Below the pieces are notes generated by a model. It saw nothing but the letters and a program-made list of their open reading frames with translations, did no database searches and was not told the origin of the DNA. From a virus, in the IMG/VR virus record IMGVR_UViG_3300046747_000672, positions 49,763 to 113,762 of that record: a stretch of DNA of 64,000 nt. The stretch is one strand, 5' to 3'. The position numbers and the translations under genes were made by a program. This document shows, in pieces, positions 29,817-38,089 of this stretch. How positions within the stretch are numbered: the first letter of the stretch is position 1; each line of letters begins with the position of its first letter.

Positions 29817-30673
29817 TGGCAGATTGGGCAGCACTCGACTTTCGGAAGCTCTACATGCCGTTCTCGGTCGAGTTCGAGCAGCTCCCGTACCTTGCTCGTG
29901 CCATCGGAGGCGACCTCATCCGTCGGTGCGATCGGCTCGGTCACATTGTCAAATGTGACGCACGTGACGGATGTGACGTCACGCTTGTCACGCGCATCAA
30001 GTTCCACTTGCGCGCACACGACGGCGAAGAACTCGCCATCGAGCAGGCGGTCAAGGCGCTACTGAAAGATGGCTACCTCATCATCAAGGATGGGTACCTA
30101 ACCATTCGCAATTACCCAGAAGCTCAGCGATCTCGCAGTGCCGACAGGATGGCAAAAAAGAGAGCCAGAAACACGCCTAGTCACAGTGACGCCAGTGACG
30201 TCACATCCGTAACAAGTGACGACGACGTCACTGTGACGTATAGAGGAGAGGAGAAAGAAGAGAAAGATCCCCCCATAGCCCCCCAGGGGGGCGGCGGGGA
30301 GATTTCAGCGAATCCGGAGCTCGCTCGCCGCGGGTATGCGGCTGGCGTTCGGGCGGTGACCAAGACCCAGTGGCACTTTCCGGACAAGCCGGAGGAACGG
30401 CGCGCGCTCAGCGACGTCGTCGCGCTGTACGCTCCGGGGCTTCGAGGTGACATGCTCGAAGCGAAGATGACCGCCATCGCATCGAACTACGCCGAAGCCA
30501 CCCGCGAGCGTGCGCAATTCGAGGGTGGCTTCAAGCCGAGCAAGTGCCTGGAGTGGTTCAACGCTGGCGCGCCAGGGGCCAAGACGTCGCTCCGCCGGAC
30601 GCCTGCATCGATGGCGAGCGCGCGAACGAACAAGGTCCAAGAAGAGCTTTTGAAGAACGCCGGGTCGCGATGA
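29816..30673 (+). CDS. Replication initiator/helicase loader-like protein
   Basis: 285 residues (TGATG junction). N-terminal 100 residues are helical with a winged-helix look (LYMPFSVEFEQLPYLARAIG, then LIRRCDRLGHIVKCD). A Ser/Asp/Val-rich low-complexity linker around residues 120-145 is encoded by a GTGAC repeat cluster, followed by a helical C-terminal domain typical of helicase loaders. The location between primase and helicase matches lambda O/DnaT-like proteins. Family identity is inferred from context. Confidence 0.6.
   Translation: MADWAALDFRKLYMPFSVEFEQLPYLARAIGGDLIRRCDRLGHIVKCDARDGCDVTLVTRIKFHLRAHDGEELAIEQAVKALLKDGYLIIKDGYLTIRNYPEAQRSRSADRMAKKRARNTPSHSDASDVTSVTSDDDVTVTYRGEEKEEKDPPIAPQGGGGEISANPELARRGYAAGVRAVTKTQWHFPDKPEERRALSDVVALYAPGLRGDMLEAKMTAIASNYAEATRERAQFEGGFKPSKCLEWFNAGAPGAKTSLRRTPASMASARTNKVQEELLKNAGSR
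29940..30291. other. Candidate replication origin: GTGAC iterons and purine tract
   Basis: Thirteen copies of GTGAC in either orientation lie in two clusters, six at 29940-29991 and seven at 30180-30237. Each cluster contains the perfect palindrome GTGACGTCAC (29973-29982 and 30195-30204). A hairpin GTCACATT/AATGTGAC sits at 29940-29959. A 26-base all-purine run (30242-30267) and a C6-A-G6 inverted repeat (30279-30291) follow. The origin inside the initiator gene parallels lambda O. Function is inferred. Confidence 0.55.
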
Positions 30674-32022
30674 CGCACGAGTTCGAGAACGGCGCAGATG
30701 AACCGCGCGGACCATCGCCGCGCGTCCCACCGCACAGCGCCGAGACGGAGAGCGCGGTGATTAGCGCTTGGTCGATGCACGACCGGTTTGGCAAGGCCTG
30801 GGCGCCAGAGCCGCAGCTATTCTACGTCAAAGCCCATCGACTGATTGTCGAGGCAATGGGGCGCATGGGCGCCGAGCAACGCGACGAGGCGTCGCTGCTG
30901 GCGCAAATGGATGCAGACGGAACGATGGATGCGGCTGGCGGTCGCGGAGCGATTCACCGAATCATCATGGGAGCTCCGGCGTATGGGGATCCGTGGCCGC
31001 ACGTGGGCCGTCTCCGCGAGTACAAGGCTCTTCGCGATGTCATCGGAACGCTCGAGGTTGCCGTAGCGGAAGCGTACGAGCACAAGAATTTGGGCGCCAC
31101 GGTGTCGAGAATTCAGGATGCGGCGCGCGCCGGTGTGCAAGAGATGGGGTCGAAAGTGCTATCTCCGCGCGACATGCTGCGGGCGGTCGCTGCGGAGATG
31201 ATGCTCCGGCGGGACCCGGAGATGTGCACAACGGGGCTTCCGACAATGGACGCTCACATGGGAGGCTTTCAGCACGAGCAGGTCACCATTTTCGGCGCGT
31301 CGACAAACTGGGGAAAGAGTTCGTATGCCGTACTCGTCTCCGACCTGGCCTTCAATGACAAAAAGCGGATCAAGCGCCCGCTGCTTGTGTCCTTTGAAGA
31401 CCCAGAGACGCTTTACGGGCGCCGCTTGACCGCGAGGCGCGCGGAGGTCAGTCCGAATTTGCTCCGCAACAACAAATACGAGCCTGGCATGCCGGAGTGG
31501 CGGCGCGTGCTCGGCGTGGCGGAGCACGCAGAAGACAATCCGTTCTTCATCAACGCAATCGGAAAGACGGTCGAACGTGCGGCAATGGAGATCAAGTGCA
31601 TGTGCGCTGCGGAGCAGTACGATCTCGTCATCATCGACTACCTTCAGGCCATACAGTCCGCTAAGCGTCACCAGGACAAGAGGAACGAGATCACTTACAT
31701 CGCGCGAACGCTGACCGATGTGATCAAAACCAGCAAGTGCGCCGGTCTGATGTTCTCCCAGTTCAGGCGGCCATTGAAAGAGGGCGAGAAGCCGACGATG
31801 CACATGCTGAAAGAATCTGGCGACCTGGAGAACGCTGCCGAGGTTGTCATGATCGGCTTCTTGGACAAGAACGGCACGCGCGTCATTCGCACCGAAAAGG
31901 TCAAAGACGGGATCAAGCACAAGGAGTATCTCGTCGGGTGGAATGATGTCACATGCGGGTTCACGGGCGAGATTGATGTCGTCAACGATCCGGAGCCTTT
32001 GATCGAGAGCGACTACCGATGA
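30670..32022 (+). CDS. DnaB-type replicative helicase
   Basis: 450 residues from ATG at 30670 (ATGA). N-terminal 150 residues are helical (DnaB N-terminal-like). The RecA core has a DnaB-style Walker A, GASTNWGKSS (209-218), Walker B YDLVIIDYLQ (317-326), SQFRR (363-367) and KESGDLENAAEVVM (381-394) with the arginine-finger side. It unwinds DNA at the phage fork, working with the primase two genes upstream. Confidence 0.88.
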   Translation: MTHEFENGADEPRGPSPRVPPHSAETESAVISAWSMHDRFGKAWAPEPQLFYVKAHRLIVEAMGRMGAEQRDEASLLAQMDADGTMDAAGGRGAIHRIIMGAPAYGDPWPHVGRLREYKALRDVIGTLEVAVAEAYEHKNLGATVSRIQDAARAGVQEMGSKVLSPRDMLRAVAAEMMLRRDPEMCTTGLPTMDAHMGGFQHEQVTIFGASTNWGKSSYAVLVSDLAFNDKKRIKRPLLVSFEDPETLYGRRLTARRAEVSPNLLRNNKYEPGMPEWRRVLGVAEHAEDNPFFINAIGKTVERAAMEIKCMCAAEQYDLVIIDYLQAIQSAKRHQDKRNEITYIARTLTDVIKTSKCAGLMFSQFRRPLKEGEKPTMHMLKESGDLENAAEVVMIGFLDKNGTRVIRTEKVKDGIKHKEYLVGWNDVTCGFTGEIDVVNDPEPLIESDYR

Positions 32023-32303
32023 TGATCCTCGCCGCTCTCGCCTTCATCGCCGCCGCCGGTCTCTGCGCGGCGCTCTACCTGTTTCTCGATGGTCTTCTCA
32101 GCATGAGGCGCCATCGCCGGCAGCGGACCGCCATCGAAGGCGCTGAAGCGGCCCAGCGTCGCACGACGACGCTTGTGGCGTACGGGCGCTTCATTGTGAC
32201 GACGAGCGTCAATCCGCGTATGCGCGCGCTGGTCGAGTCGGCGCCGGAAAAGGGCGAACGGGTCGCGAAGACCGCCGCAATCCGAAAGGCGTTGGCAGAA
32301 TGA
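32019..32303 (+). CDS. Small membrane-anchored protein
   Basis: 94 residues (ATGATG start, ATGA overlap). One hydrophobic helix (residues 3-26, ILAALAFIAAAGLCAALYLF) is followed by a basic and then mixed-charge domain. No signal cleavage site is evident. Function unknown. Confidence 0.65.
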   Translation: MMILAALAFIAAAGLCAALYLFLDGLLSMRRHRRQRTAIEGAEAAQRRTTTLVAYGRFIVTTSVNPRMRALVESAPEKGERVAKTAAIRKALAE

Positions 32304-32599
32304 AGGTCTGGATCACGAAGTACGCGCTAACGAAGGGCATCATCGTGGCGGAGGCGGAGAAGTGCAATGCCGGCTGGCTAGCCAAGTCGGCCATGGTGGA
32401 GTGGCGCGGCGGCATGAACGGCATCGAGTTCTTCCACGGACGAGACTGGCACATGACGCTGGAAGGCGCGCTCGTTCGCGTAAAGCAGATGATCGACGTG
32501 AAGCGCAAGTCGCTCGCGAAGCAGGCGGCGAAGCTGGAGGAGTTCGCCAGGAGCGACTTGGCGACGAAGGTGTCGACGGTCGAGGAGGCGATGCGATGA
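32300..32599 (+). CDS. Conserved phage protein
   Basis: 99 residues from ATG at 32300 (ATGA). It begins MKVWITKYALTKGIIVAEAE, a signature of a small phage family found in many tailed phages, and ends with a basic coiled-coil-like helix. Function unknown. Confidence 0.75.
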   Translation: MKVWITKYALTKGIIVAEAEKCNAGWLAKSAMVEWRGGMNGIEFFHGRDWHMTLEGALVRVKQMIDVKRKSLAKQAAKLEEFARSDLATKVSTVEEAMR

Positions 32600-32874
32600 A
32601 GTCCAAGAAAGAGTGGGCCCCAGAGATTGTGGCGGCGCTTACCGCAAATCATGGCTATCCCGGGTACTGGGACGTCGATAGAGAGATCGTCGACAGCGTG
32701 GCAGATGCCCTCGAAAACGTGATCGCCGCCGTTCAATCCGACGCCATCCGATCGATCCAGCGTGCGCAACTCGAGGCGCTGGCGACCGTAGCGGAGCGCC
32801 ACTGGGTCAAGTGCGACGACGCGCCGATGCCTGACATCCCGGCGATCATTCACCGAATCAAGGAGTCGCTCTGA
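32596..32874 (+). CDS. Hypothetical protein
   Basis: 92 residues from ATG at 32596 (ATGA). Helical centre (LENVIAAVQSDAIRSIQRAQ) and a C-terminal DAPMPDIPAIIHRIKESL. Function unknown; coupled on both sides. Confidence 0.65.
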   Translation: MKSKKEWAPEIVAALTANHGYPGYWDVDREIVDSVADALENVIAAVQSDAIRSIQRAQLEALATVAERHWVKCDDAPMPDIPAIIHRIKESL

Positions 32875-33503
32875 TGTCGATGAAGTCACCCGAGCAATGG
32901 GAGCTCCTCGCAGGCACGCAGGACTTCGAGATGCTGCATCCGACGGAGCGGCGAAACGTGTACCTGCAAGAATTCATCGCAATGGTCCAGCAAGACGCCA
33001 TCGACGCGCACTCCCGCAGCGCGAAGGTCGCCGAGTTCCACGGCCTCGTGGGGCAGCCGGTGCTTGCGACGCCGCGGGCGCCGGCGAACAAGAGGGTGAG
33101 GCTGCGCCTGAAACTGCACTTGGAGGAAGCCGTCAAGGAGTGCTTCGAAGCTTGCCTCGACCTGCATGAGACCACGGCGGCGCCGTCTCATCGCGACGTG
33201 TTTCTGCGCGCCATCGGAGATCTGATGTGGATCGCCGCCGTCGCTCCCGTGCGCGTAGACCTGTCCGGTGCCGCCAAGGAGTTCGCGGACGCGGCCTACG
33301 TCGTCGAAGGGTCTTTCCTCGAATTCGGCATCGACGGCAACGAGGTGTTTGACGAGGTGCACCGTTCAAATCTCACGAAGGAAGGCAGCGACATGCGTGC
33401 CGATGGGAAGATCACGAAGGGGCCGAACTACCAACCGCCGGACATCGCTGGCGTGCTGAAACGACAGGGGTGGAATGGCAGCAACGAAGGAGAGACCAAA
33501 TGA
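32874..33503 (+). CDS. MazG-like nucleoside triphosphate pyrophosphohydrolase
   Basis: 209 residues (TGATG). A helical core has VAEFHGLVGQPV, LRLKLHLEEAVKECFE and GAAKEFADAAYVVEGSFLE, then FGIDGNEVFDEVHRSNLTKE, KITKGPNYQPPDI and VLKRQGWNG. These match the phosphoribosyl-ATP/MazG family metal-binding ExxE...ExxD pattern. It may trim the nucleotide pool or degrade alarmones such as (p)ppGpp. Substrate unknown. Confidence 0.75.
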   Translation: MSMKSPEQWELLAGTQDFEMLHPTERRNVYLQEFIAMVQQDAIDAHSRSAKVAEFHGLVGQPVLATPRAPANKRVRLRLKLHLEEAVKECFEACLDLHETTAAPSHRDVFLRAIGDLMWIAAVAPVRVDLSGAAKEFADAAYVVEGSFLEFGIDGNEVFDEVHRSNLTKEGSDMRADGKITKGPNYQPPDIAGVLKRQGWNGSNEGETK

Positions 33504-33955
33504 CCAAACCGAGAGGATTCGCCGCAATGTCACCCGAGCGCCAACGGGAGATCGCCGCCATCGGCGGCAAGAAGGCGCACGCGATCGGAAAGGCGCACAA
33601 GTTCACGCCGGACGCCGCGCGCGAAGCCGGACGCAAGGGCGGCAAGTTGATGGCGGCGCGCCCTGGCCACATGGCAAGTATCGGCCGAAAAGGCGGGATG
33701 GTGGTCGGTAAGGATCGAGAGCACATGGCAACAATCGGCAAGGCGGGAGGGCTCGCCATCGCGACCCAAGCACGAATGAGCGAGATTGGCAGGCTCGGCG
33801 GACTCGCGGTGTCGCGCGACAGGAAGCACATGAGCACGCTCGGGCGTTCCGGCGGCAAGGCAGCGTCACGGCACGCGCAGGAGCGACAGCGCGAGATGGA
33901 GGCGGCGATGGCGGCGGACGCGTCGCGGGAGCCGACGGAGAGGCAGGCGTCGTGA
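33500..33955 (+). CDS. KGG-repeat protein
   Basis: 151 residues from ATG at 33500 (ATGA). Six or more imperfect repeats carry a G(R/K)xGG core (AAIGGKKAHA, EAGRKGGKLMA, SIGRKGGMVVG, TIGKAGGLAIA, EIGRLGGLAVS, TLGRSGGKAAS), preceded by GFAAMSPERQREIA. This is the KGG/GsiB stress-protein repeat, expected to be disordered and basic. Role in phage may be protection or DNA condensation, unproven. Confidence 0.75.
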   Translation: MTKPRGFAAMSPERQREIAAIGGKKAHAIGKAHKFTPDAAREAGRKGGKLMAARPGHMASIGRKGGMVVGKDREHMATIGKAGGLAIATQARMSEIGRLGGLAVSRDRKHMSTLGRSGGKAASRHAQERQREMEAAMAADASREPTERQAS

Positions 33956-34344
33956 CGCGAGAGGAGAGGTTGGCGGCGGGGTGGACGCTGTGCTGGGGTC
34001 TGTACGACTACGCGGATGGTACGTGGCTAACCACTGTGAACCATGAACCGCCATGGGTGAAGCAGCCGAAGCAACGTCGCGCGTTCGAGAGCGCGTCGGT
34101 CGCGTCGAAAGCATGTGTGACCAGCAACGCGGCGTCGCAGACGATTCCGCGCGTCTTCTGGCGCCAGAAGAAACCGCTGCAATTCAAGATGGGCGACGAG
34201 GTGACGGCGCGCGGCACCATCGCGTCCGTCGCCAGCGACGGCAGGGGTAAGGTCCGCGTCGATTTTAGTTCGGCGGATGGGGAGACGGGGCGGGCGTGGC
34301 TTATCCCAGGAGAACTGACGCTAGTCAGGAAGGCGCGCAAGTGA
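33952..34344 (+). CDS. Hypothetical protein
   Basis: 130 residues from GTG at 33952 (GTGA). N-terminal 50 residues are Trp/Tyr-rich, C-terminal half looks like a small beta-barrel (KPLQFKMGDEVTARGTIASV, then GRAWLIPGELTLV). Function unknown. Confidence 0.65.
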   Translation: MTREERLAAGWTLCWGLYDYADGTWLTTVNHEPPWVKQPKQRRAFESASVASKACVTSNAASQTIPRVFWRQKKPLQFKMGDEVTARGTIASVASDGRGKVRVDFSSADGETGRAWLIPGELTLVRKARK

Positions 34345-34532
34345 CACTCGGCTCCCAGCTCGCCTTCGTGCTCTACGGCTTCGCCGCGTTCGCCGCCGCC
34401 GTCGTGGTCCGGCAGGCACTCGAGCGGCGCGCGCAGCGAAAGGAGCGTGAAGAACTGAATCGCAAGCGACCCTACACGCACCTAATCGATTGGCGGGAGG
34501 CGCCGAAGGTGCCGAAAGCAGGGGAACGATGA
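34341..34532 (+). CDS. Small single-pass membrane protein
   Basis: 63 residues from GTG at 34341 (GTGA). One hydrophobic helix (SQLAFVLYGFAAFAAAVVVR) and a basic tail (RKEREELNRKRPY). Could be a membrane anchor for host interference, but nothing specific is visible. Confidence 0.65.
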   Translation: MTLGSQLAFVLYGFAAFAAAVVVRQALERRAQRKEREELNRKRPYTHLIDWREAPKVPKAGER

Positions 34533-34906
34533 ACTGCGAGCACGACTACGTCTACGAGATGGACCCGAACGAAGCCGGATGGATGTGCTCGCTGTGCAAG
34601 CACAGACCTGGAAAACCGCCGGGCTTCTCGCCGGTGCTCGACCGGCAGGAGGTCGAACTCAAGGTCGACGCGGTGCTGTGGGCGCTCGACGAGGCGGGCG
34701 TCATCCACCTGTCGAACTCGGTGATGGGGGAGGCGGTTGCCGGCGAGGTCGTGGCGGTGTGCCGGAAGCGGGACGCGTTCGATCAGTACTCGATCGCCGA
34801 GTTCGCGATGACGCTGCTGGCTGGGCAGCATCGTGCGCACTGGCAGGCGGTAGCGCGGGGCGCGTTGGCTGGCGACGGAGGGAGAGAAGACCATGAGCAA
34901 AGTTGA
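34529..34906 (+). CDS. Small zinc-knuckle protein
   Basis: 125 residues from ATG at 34529 (ATGA). CEHDYV and MCSLCKHRP suggest a Cys/His zinc site. The rest is helical with an acidic, valine-rich centre (VELKVDAVLWALDEAGVI). Function unknown. Confidence 0.65.
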   Translation: MNCEHDYVYEMDPNEAGWMCSLCKHRPGKPPGFSPVLDRQEVELKVDAVLWALDEAGVIHLSNSVMGEAVAGEVVAVCRKRDAFDQYSIAEFAMTLLAGQHRAHWQAVARGALAGDGGREDHEQS

Positions 34907-35183
34907 CTGGAGCGCGATGACGGCGGCGGAGGTGTTCGAGGCGCTGAAGGCGGCGCCGAAGCTTGTCGCCGGCCCTTGGGAGTTCGACGAGGACGAGCGC
35001 TTGGAGCGGCTCGACACCGAAGGTGACTCGATCGCGTGGCAACACGACTCGGGCCACGTAACGATCGGTGTCGAGCCTGACGACGTAGAGCACTACGGCG
35101 AGTTCGCTACCCGAGATGAAGCAGACGCGCGTCTTCGCGAGCTCGGGTGGTTGCTGGTCGACGATGCGACGGAGGTAGCGTGA
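34893..35183 (+). CDS. Hypothetical acidic protein
   Basis: 96 residues, ATG at 34893 overlapping the previous gene by 14 bases. Acidic (GPWEFDEDERLERLDTEGDS) with a short C-terminal helix. Function unknown. Confidence 0.65.
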   Translation: MSKVDWSAMTAAEVFEALKAAPKLVAGPWEFDEDERLERLDTEGDSIAWQHDSGHVTIGVEPDDVEHYGEFATRDEADARLRELGWLLVDDATEVA

Positions 35184-35761
35184 GCGCCGAGAAGCCCACC
35201 GTCTCCCCCGGCATCCTGCAAGTTGGAGGCATCTCGCTACGCGACCTGTTCGCCGTGGCGGCCATCGCGAGCGGCTCAAGCTCGCGCGACGCCTACTTGG
35301 CCGCGGACCAGGCGATGGCGCTGCGAGAGGCGACGGCTCCCGCTGACAGCTCCCGTGGCGAGACCTGCAACGATGTGTTCGCTGGCCTCGTCTGCGAGGA
35401 GCCGAGGGGTCACGTCGGACAGCATCGGGAGGGCCTCAACGTCTGGAGCGAGGAGCGCAAGGCGGCGTTCGCGGCAAAGTTCGGGGCGGAGTTCACTGTG
35501 CCCGCCGACGATGCCCCGGGAGCGCCGGTCGTTACGCCGGCCGACCTGGTGCCCGTCCGGAGTGCCATGGAGGCGGCTGAGGGCTTCCTGGGCGAGCTCG
35601 GCGGCGGACCCATCAACTCAGAGTCGGCGGAGGAGGCGCGCGCACTGGAGAGCTTTCGGCGCGCGAAGCGCATGGTCGGCGCCGATCGGGCGACGCTGAA
35701 CGACGGGGACGAGTTGGGGCGGGGAGCAGTAACGGGCGGGGACAGGAGCAACAACGAGTGA
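35180..35761 (+). CDS. Hypothetical protein
   Basis: 193 residues from GTG at 35180 (GTGA). Ala- and Glu-rich, with a CNDVFAGLVCEEPRGHVGQH segment that could hold a Cys/Cys/His site; the second half is low-complexity and Gly/Asn-rich. Function unknown. Confidence 0.6.
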   Translation: MSAEKPTVSPGILQVGGISLRDLFAVAAIASGSSSRDAYLAADQAMALREATAPADSSRGETCNDVFAGLVCEEPRGHVGQHREGLNVWSEERKAAFAAKFGAEFTVPADDAPGAPVVTPADLVPVRSAMEAAEGFLGELGGGPINSESAEEARALESFRRAKRMVGADRATLNDGDELGRGAVTGGDRSNNE

Positions 35762-36102
35762 CCACAACCACGACAATTCTCGCCACCCTTCTCGCCCGCG
35801 TTGGGCGCTACCTCGTCGCGCTGGCGGACCGGTGCGCTCCAGCGCCGCGCCTCGCGCCGCCGTGGGCTGAGGCCGACGACGTCGTCACAATTCGGACGTG
35901 CGGGACCTTCCCGGCCGAACCGCCTCGTCCCGACATCGATCGCGACGCCGACGACCTGCGCCCGACGACGCGGCCGTGCAGTCCGCCGCCAGCGATGGAA
36001 CCTGCACCGGGTTCGACGCGGAGGCTGATCAAGGTCGACGACGAGTTCATCTCGGTCACACCGCCGAATCATTGCTTCTGGCAGAAGGGCGGCGCGGCGT
36101 GA
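35758..36102 (+). CDS. Hypothetical protein with membrane-like start
   Basis: 114 residues from GTG at 35758 (GTGA). It opens Thr-rich and hydrophobic (TTTTTILATLLARVGRYLVA), then becomes Pro- and Asp-rich and ends in a short beta segment. Function unknown. Confidence 0.6.
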   Translation: MTTTTTILATLLARVGRYLVALADRCAPAPRLAPPWAEADDVVTIRTCGTFPAEPPRPDIDRDADDLRPTTRPCSPPPAMEPAPGSTRRLIKVDDEFISVTPPNHCFWQKGGAA

Positions 36103-36524
36103 CCGGCGCACGGCAAAAGCTGCTCGTGATGGTCGAGTCGCCGCTCGCTGGCAACGTGACGCGAAACGTCGCCTACGCCCGCGCATGCCTGCTCGATTCG
36201 CTCCGGCGCGGCGAATGCCCGTTCGCGATGCATCTCCTCTACCCGCAAGTGCTCGACGACGCGAAGCCGGAGGAACGCGAGCTCGGCATCAGTTCTGGTC
36301 TCGCGTGGTCGTCGTGCGCCGACCTCGTCGCCGTCTACACGGACCTCGGCGTCAGCAAGGGGATGCAGAGGGCGATCGATGCCGCGGGAGCGCGGGACCT
36401 CGCTGTCGAAATGCGGTCCGGCATCTGGGACCTCGCCAAAGTTTGCACGGTCTGCTTTGGCGTCAAGACCATCATGTCCGGCGGGGTCGGACGCTGCCAC
36501 TTCTGTCCGCGGGAGGTCGCATGA
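36099..36524 (+). CDS. DUF7768 / nucleoside 2-deoxyribosyltransferase-like protein
   Basis: 141 residues from GTG at 36099 (GTGA). The core LLVMVESPLAGNVTRNVAYA, FAMHLLYPQVLDD, SCADLVAVYTDLGVSKGMQR follows the DUF7768 family, related to nucleoside 2-deoxyribosyltransferase folds. A C-terminal CTVCFG...CHFC is a zinc-like addition. A role in nucleotide metabolism or base exchange is inferred. Confidence 0.65.
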   Translation: MTGARQKLLVMVESPLAGNVTRNVAYARACLLDSLRRGECPFAMHLLYPQVLDDAKPEERELGISSGLAWSSCADLVAVYTDLGVSKGMQRAIDAAGARDLAVEMRSGIWDLAKVCTVCFGVKTIMSGGVGRCHFCPREVA

Positions 36525-36787
36525 CCCTCGCCGCCGCCATGCCCAACGAGACCCTCCAACTCGCCACGCAGCTCGCGATCGACGCCGCGGCGCACCGGGC
36601 GGGTCTGTCGGACCGCGAAAGCTGCGTCGTCAACATGCTCGTGTCCGGCTACTCGACGAAGGAGATCGCGGCGGCGCTGTACATCACGGCGAAGACGGTG
36701 AAGGCGCACTGCAATTCGATCTACCGGAAGACGAAGTGCACGGGGCGGCTGGAGCTCGTGGGGCGAATTCTGGAGCGGAGAGGTTGA
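36521..36787 (+). CDS. LuxR/GerE-type HTH regulator
   Basis: 88 residues from ATG at 36521 (ATGA). The C-terminal half is LSDRESCVVNMLVSGYSTKE then IAAALYITAKTVKAHCNSIY, a clear LuxR-type helix-turn-helix with a short N-terminal helix and no sensor domain. It probably regulates phage or host transcription, like other small stand-alone GerE proteins. Confidence 0.75.
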   Translation: MTLAAAMPNETLQLATQLAIDAAAHRAGLSDRESCVVNMLVSGYSTKEIAAALYITAKTVKAHCNSIYRKTKCTGRLELVGRILERRG

Positions 36788-36788
36788 G

Positions 36789-37088
36789 ATGACGAAGGAC
36801 CACCTCCGGGCGATGATCGAGCGAACCTGTAAGTCGCGTGTCCGCGACGTCCGGATCAGCGTCGCGAAGCGGACCGCCAGCATCGATTTTGAAGACGACG
36901 TCTCGATCACGCTGACCATGATGACCGGGCTCGCAGCTTTGCTGCAAACTGACAAGATCAGCTTCGTATTTGAACGAGGCTTCGGAGGCTCGGACGCCAC
37001 TCCGCCCGACGGCGCCACGGGATGCATCTGCGCGGAAGACATCGGCGTCGCTGTGATGGCAGTGCTGGAGGACTCCGAATGGCGATGA
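36789..37088 (+). CDS. Hypothetical protein
   Basis: 99 residues from ATG at 36789, one base after the upstream stop. Beta-strand pattern (VRISVAKRTASIDFEDDVSI) then a Gly-rich loop. Function unknown. Confidence 0.65.
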   Translation: MTKDHLRAMIERTCKSRVRDVRISVAKRTASIDFEDDVSITLTMMTGLAALLQTDKISFVFERGFGGSDATPPDGATGCICAEDIGVAVMAVLEDSEWR

Positions 37089-37423
37089 GTCTGCCCGTCG
37101 TCCTCGCCCACGAAGTCATCTCGCGGGCCTGCCTGTTCCGCTGCCAGCCGCTCGCCAACGATGCCGGCGGCGCGCCGGTTCTCTCTGCCGGATGTTGCGC
37201 GAGACGGCAGGCGAAGGCGCGCAAGGCGATCGGCGGCGACTCCGTGCGGATGTGCCGAGACTGCGCCGTCGGGAAGGAGGTCGAGCGGCTCTCCGGCGGA
37301 CCGGCAGAACTCGGCGAGCACAACGGCAAGGAAGAGGCTGCGCGGTCGCGGGGCGGGCAAAACGGGACAAGGACGAACCGGCGGAGGATGGCGAAGCGGG
37401 CCGCGGAAGGCGGTGATGGGTGA
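37085..37423 (+). CDS. Hypothetical Cys-containing protein
   Basis: 112 residues from ATG at 37085 (ATGA; an in-frame ATG at 37079 is also possible). CLFRCQPLAND, GCCARRQ and MCRDCAVGK give a likely zinc site. The second half is basic and low-complexity (GQNGTRTNRRRMAKRA). Function unknown. Confidence 0.6.
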   Translation: MSLPVVLAHEVISRACLFRCQPLANDAGGAPVLSAGCCARRQAKARKAIGGDSVRMCRDCAVGKEVERLSGGPAELGEHNGKEEAARSRGGQNGTRTNRRRMAKRAAEGGDG

Positions 37424-37875
37424 TCGGCCTCGGCATCGACCAAGGCGCGCGGCATGCGGGGTGGTGCCGGCTGGACCTCACCAAGCGCCCGAAGCTCATC
37501 GACTGCGGCACGTGCGCGCCGGAGCAGATCGCGGAGTTGTCGTCCGACGGCGTCGACCTCGTGGCGATCGAGAAGCCAGCCGGGCGCGTCATCGAAGGTC
37601 GGTCGGGCGAATACCTGATCGAGGCGGCGTGGAACGGTGGCGACAGTCGGCGGCTGTTCGTGGAGCGAGGCTGCAACGTGGTCACGGTGAGCCATTCGCA
37701 GTGGGTGACGGCGCTCATCGGTGCGTTCCAGCGAGGGAAACAGGACGCGCTGGTGAAGGAGGCGATTCTGAGGCTCGTGGAAGATTGGCAGGCGAAGAGC
37801 TCGACGCACGCGCGCGACGCGGCGGGCGTGTTGGTGATTGGCGCGAGGATTTGGCAGAGGAGGAGAGTTGCATGA
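37420..37875 (+). CDS. RuvC-like Holliday junction resolvase
   Basis: 151 residues from GTG at 37420 (GTGA). Asp 7 (GLGIDQGARHAGW), Glu 51 (DLVAIEKPAG), Asp 109 (QRGKQDALVKE) and Asp 133 (THARDAAGVLV) match the four acidic residues and helix-sheet order of the RuvC/RNase H fold. It should resolve branched DNA before packaging or during recombination by the RecE/RecT pair. Confidence 0.8.
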   Translation: MIGLGIDQGARHAGWCRLDLTKRPKLIDCGTCAPEQIAELSSDGVDLVAIEKPAGRVIEGRSGEYLIEAAWNGGDSRRLFVERGCNVVTVSHSQWVTALIGAFQRGKQDALVKEAILRLVEDWQAKSSTHARDAAGVLVIGARIWQRRRVA

Positions 37876-38069
37876 GAGAAGAAATCGAATACGGCGGCCC
37901 CATGGGCGACTTCGAAGCTGTGCTCGGCGACGATAGACTCCAGAAGGTGCTCGACAGGATGCGCGCGCTCGGCGTTTCGCGTCTCCGCGTAGGGGAGATC
38001 GACGTCACGATCGACACGTTCGCGCCGATGGGTGCGGCGACGAGGATTCGGAAGGACTTCGAACAGTGA
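37872..38069 (+). CDS. Small hypothetical protein
   Basis: 65 residues from ATG at 37872 (ATGA). Helical start (FEAVLGDDRLQKVLDRMRAL) and a beta segment (GEIDVTIDTFAPMG). Function unknown. Confidence 0.6.
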   Translation: MREEIEYGGPMGDFEAVLGDDRLQKVLDRMRALGVSRLRVGEIDVTIDTFAPMGAATRIRKDFEQ

Positions 38070-38089
38070 GACCGGAGGAAGGCGACGCA

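Noticed and set aside
33541-33880. Repeated GGCGG-like words as a possible CRISPR or DNA repeat
   Set aside because: They arise from the protein-level KGG repeats; the DNA repeats are not regular in length and no spacers are present.
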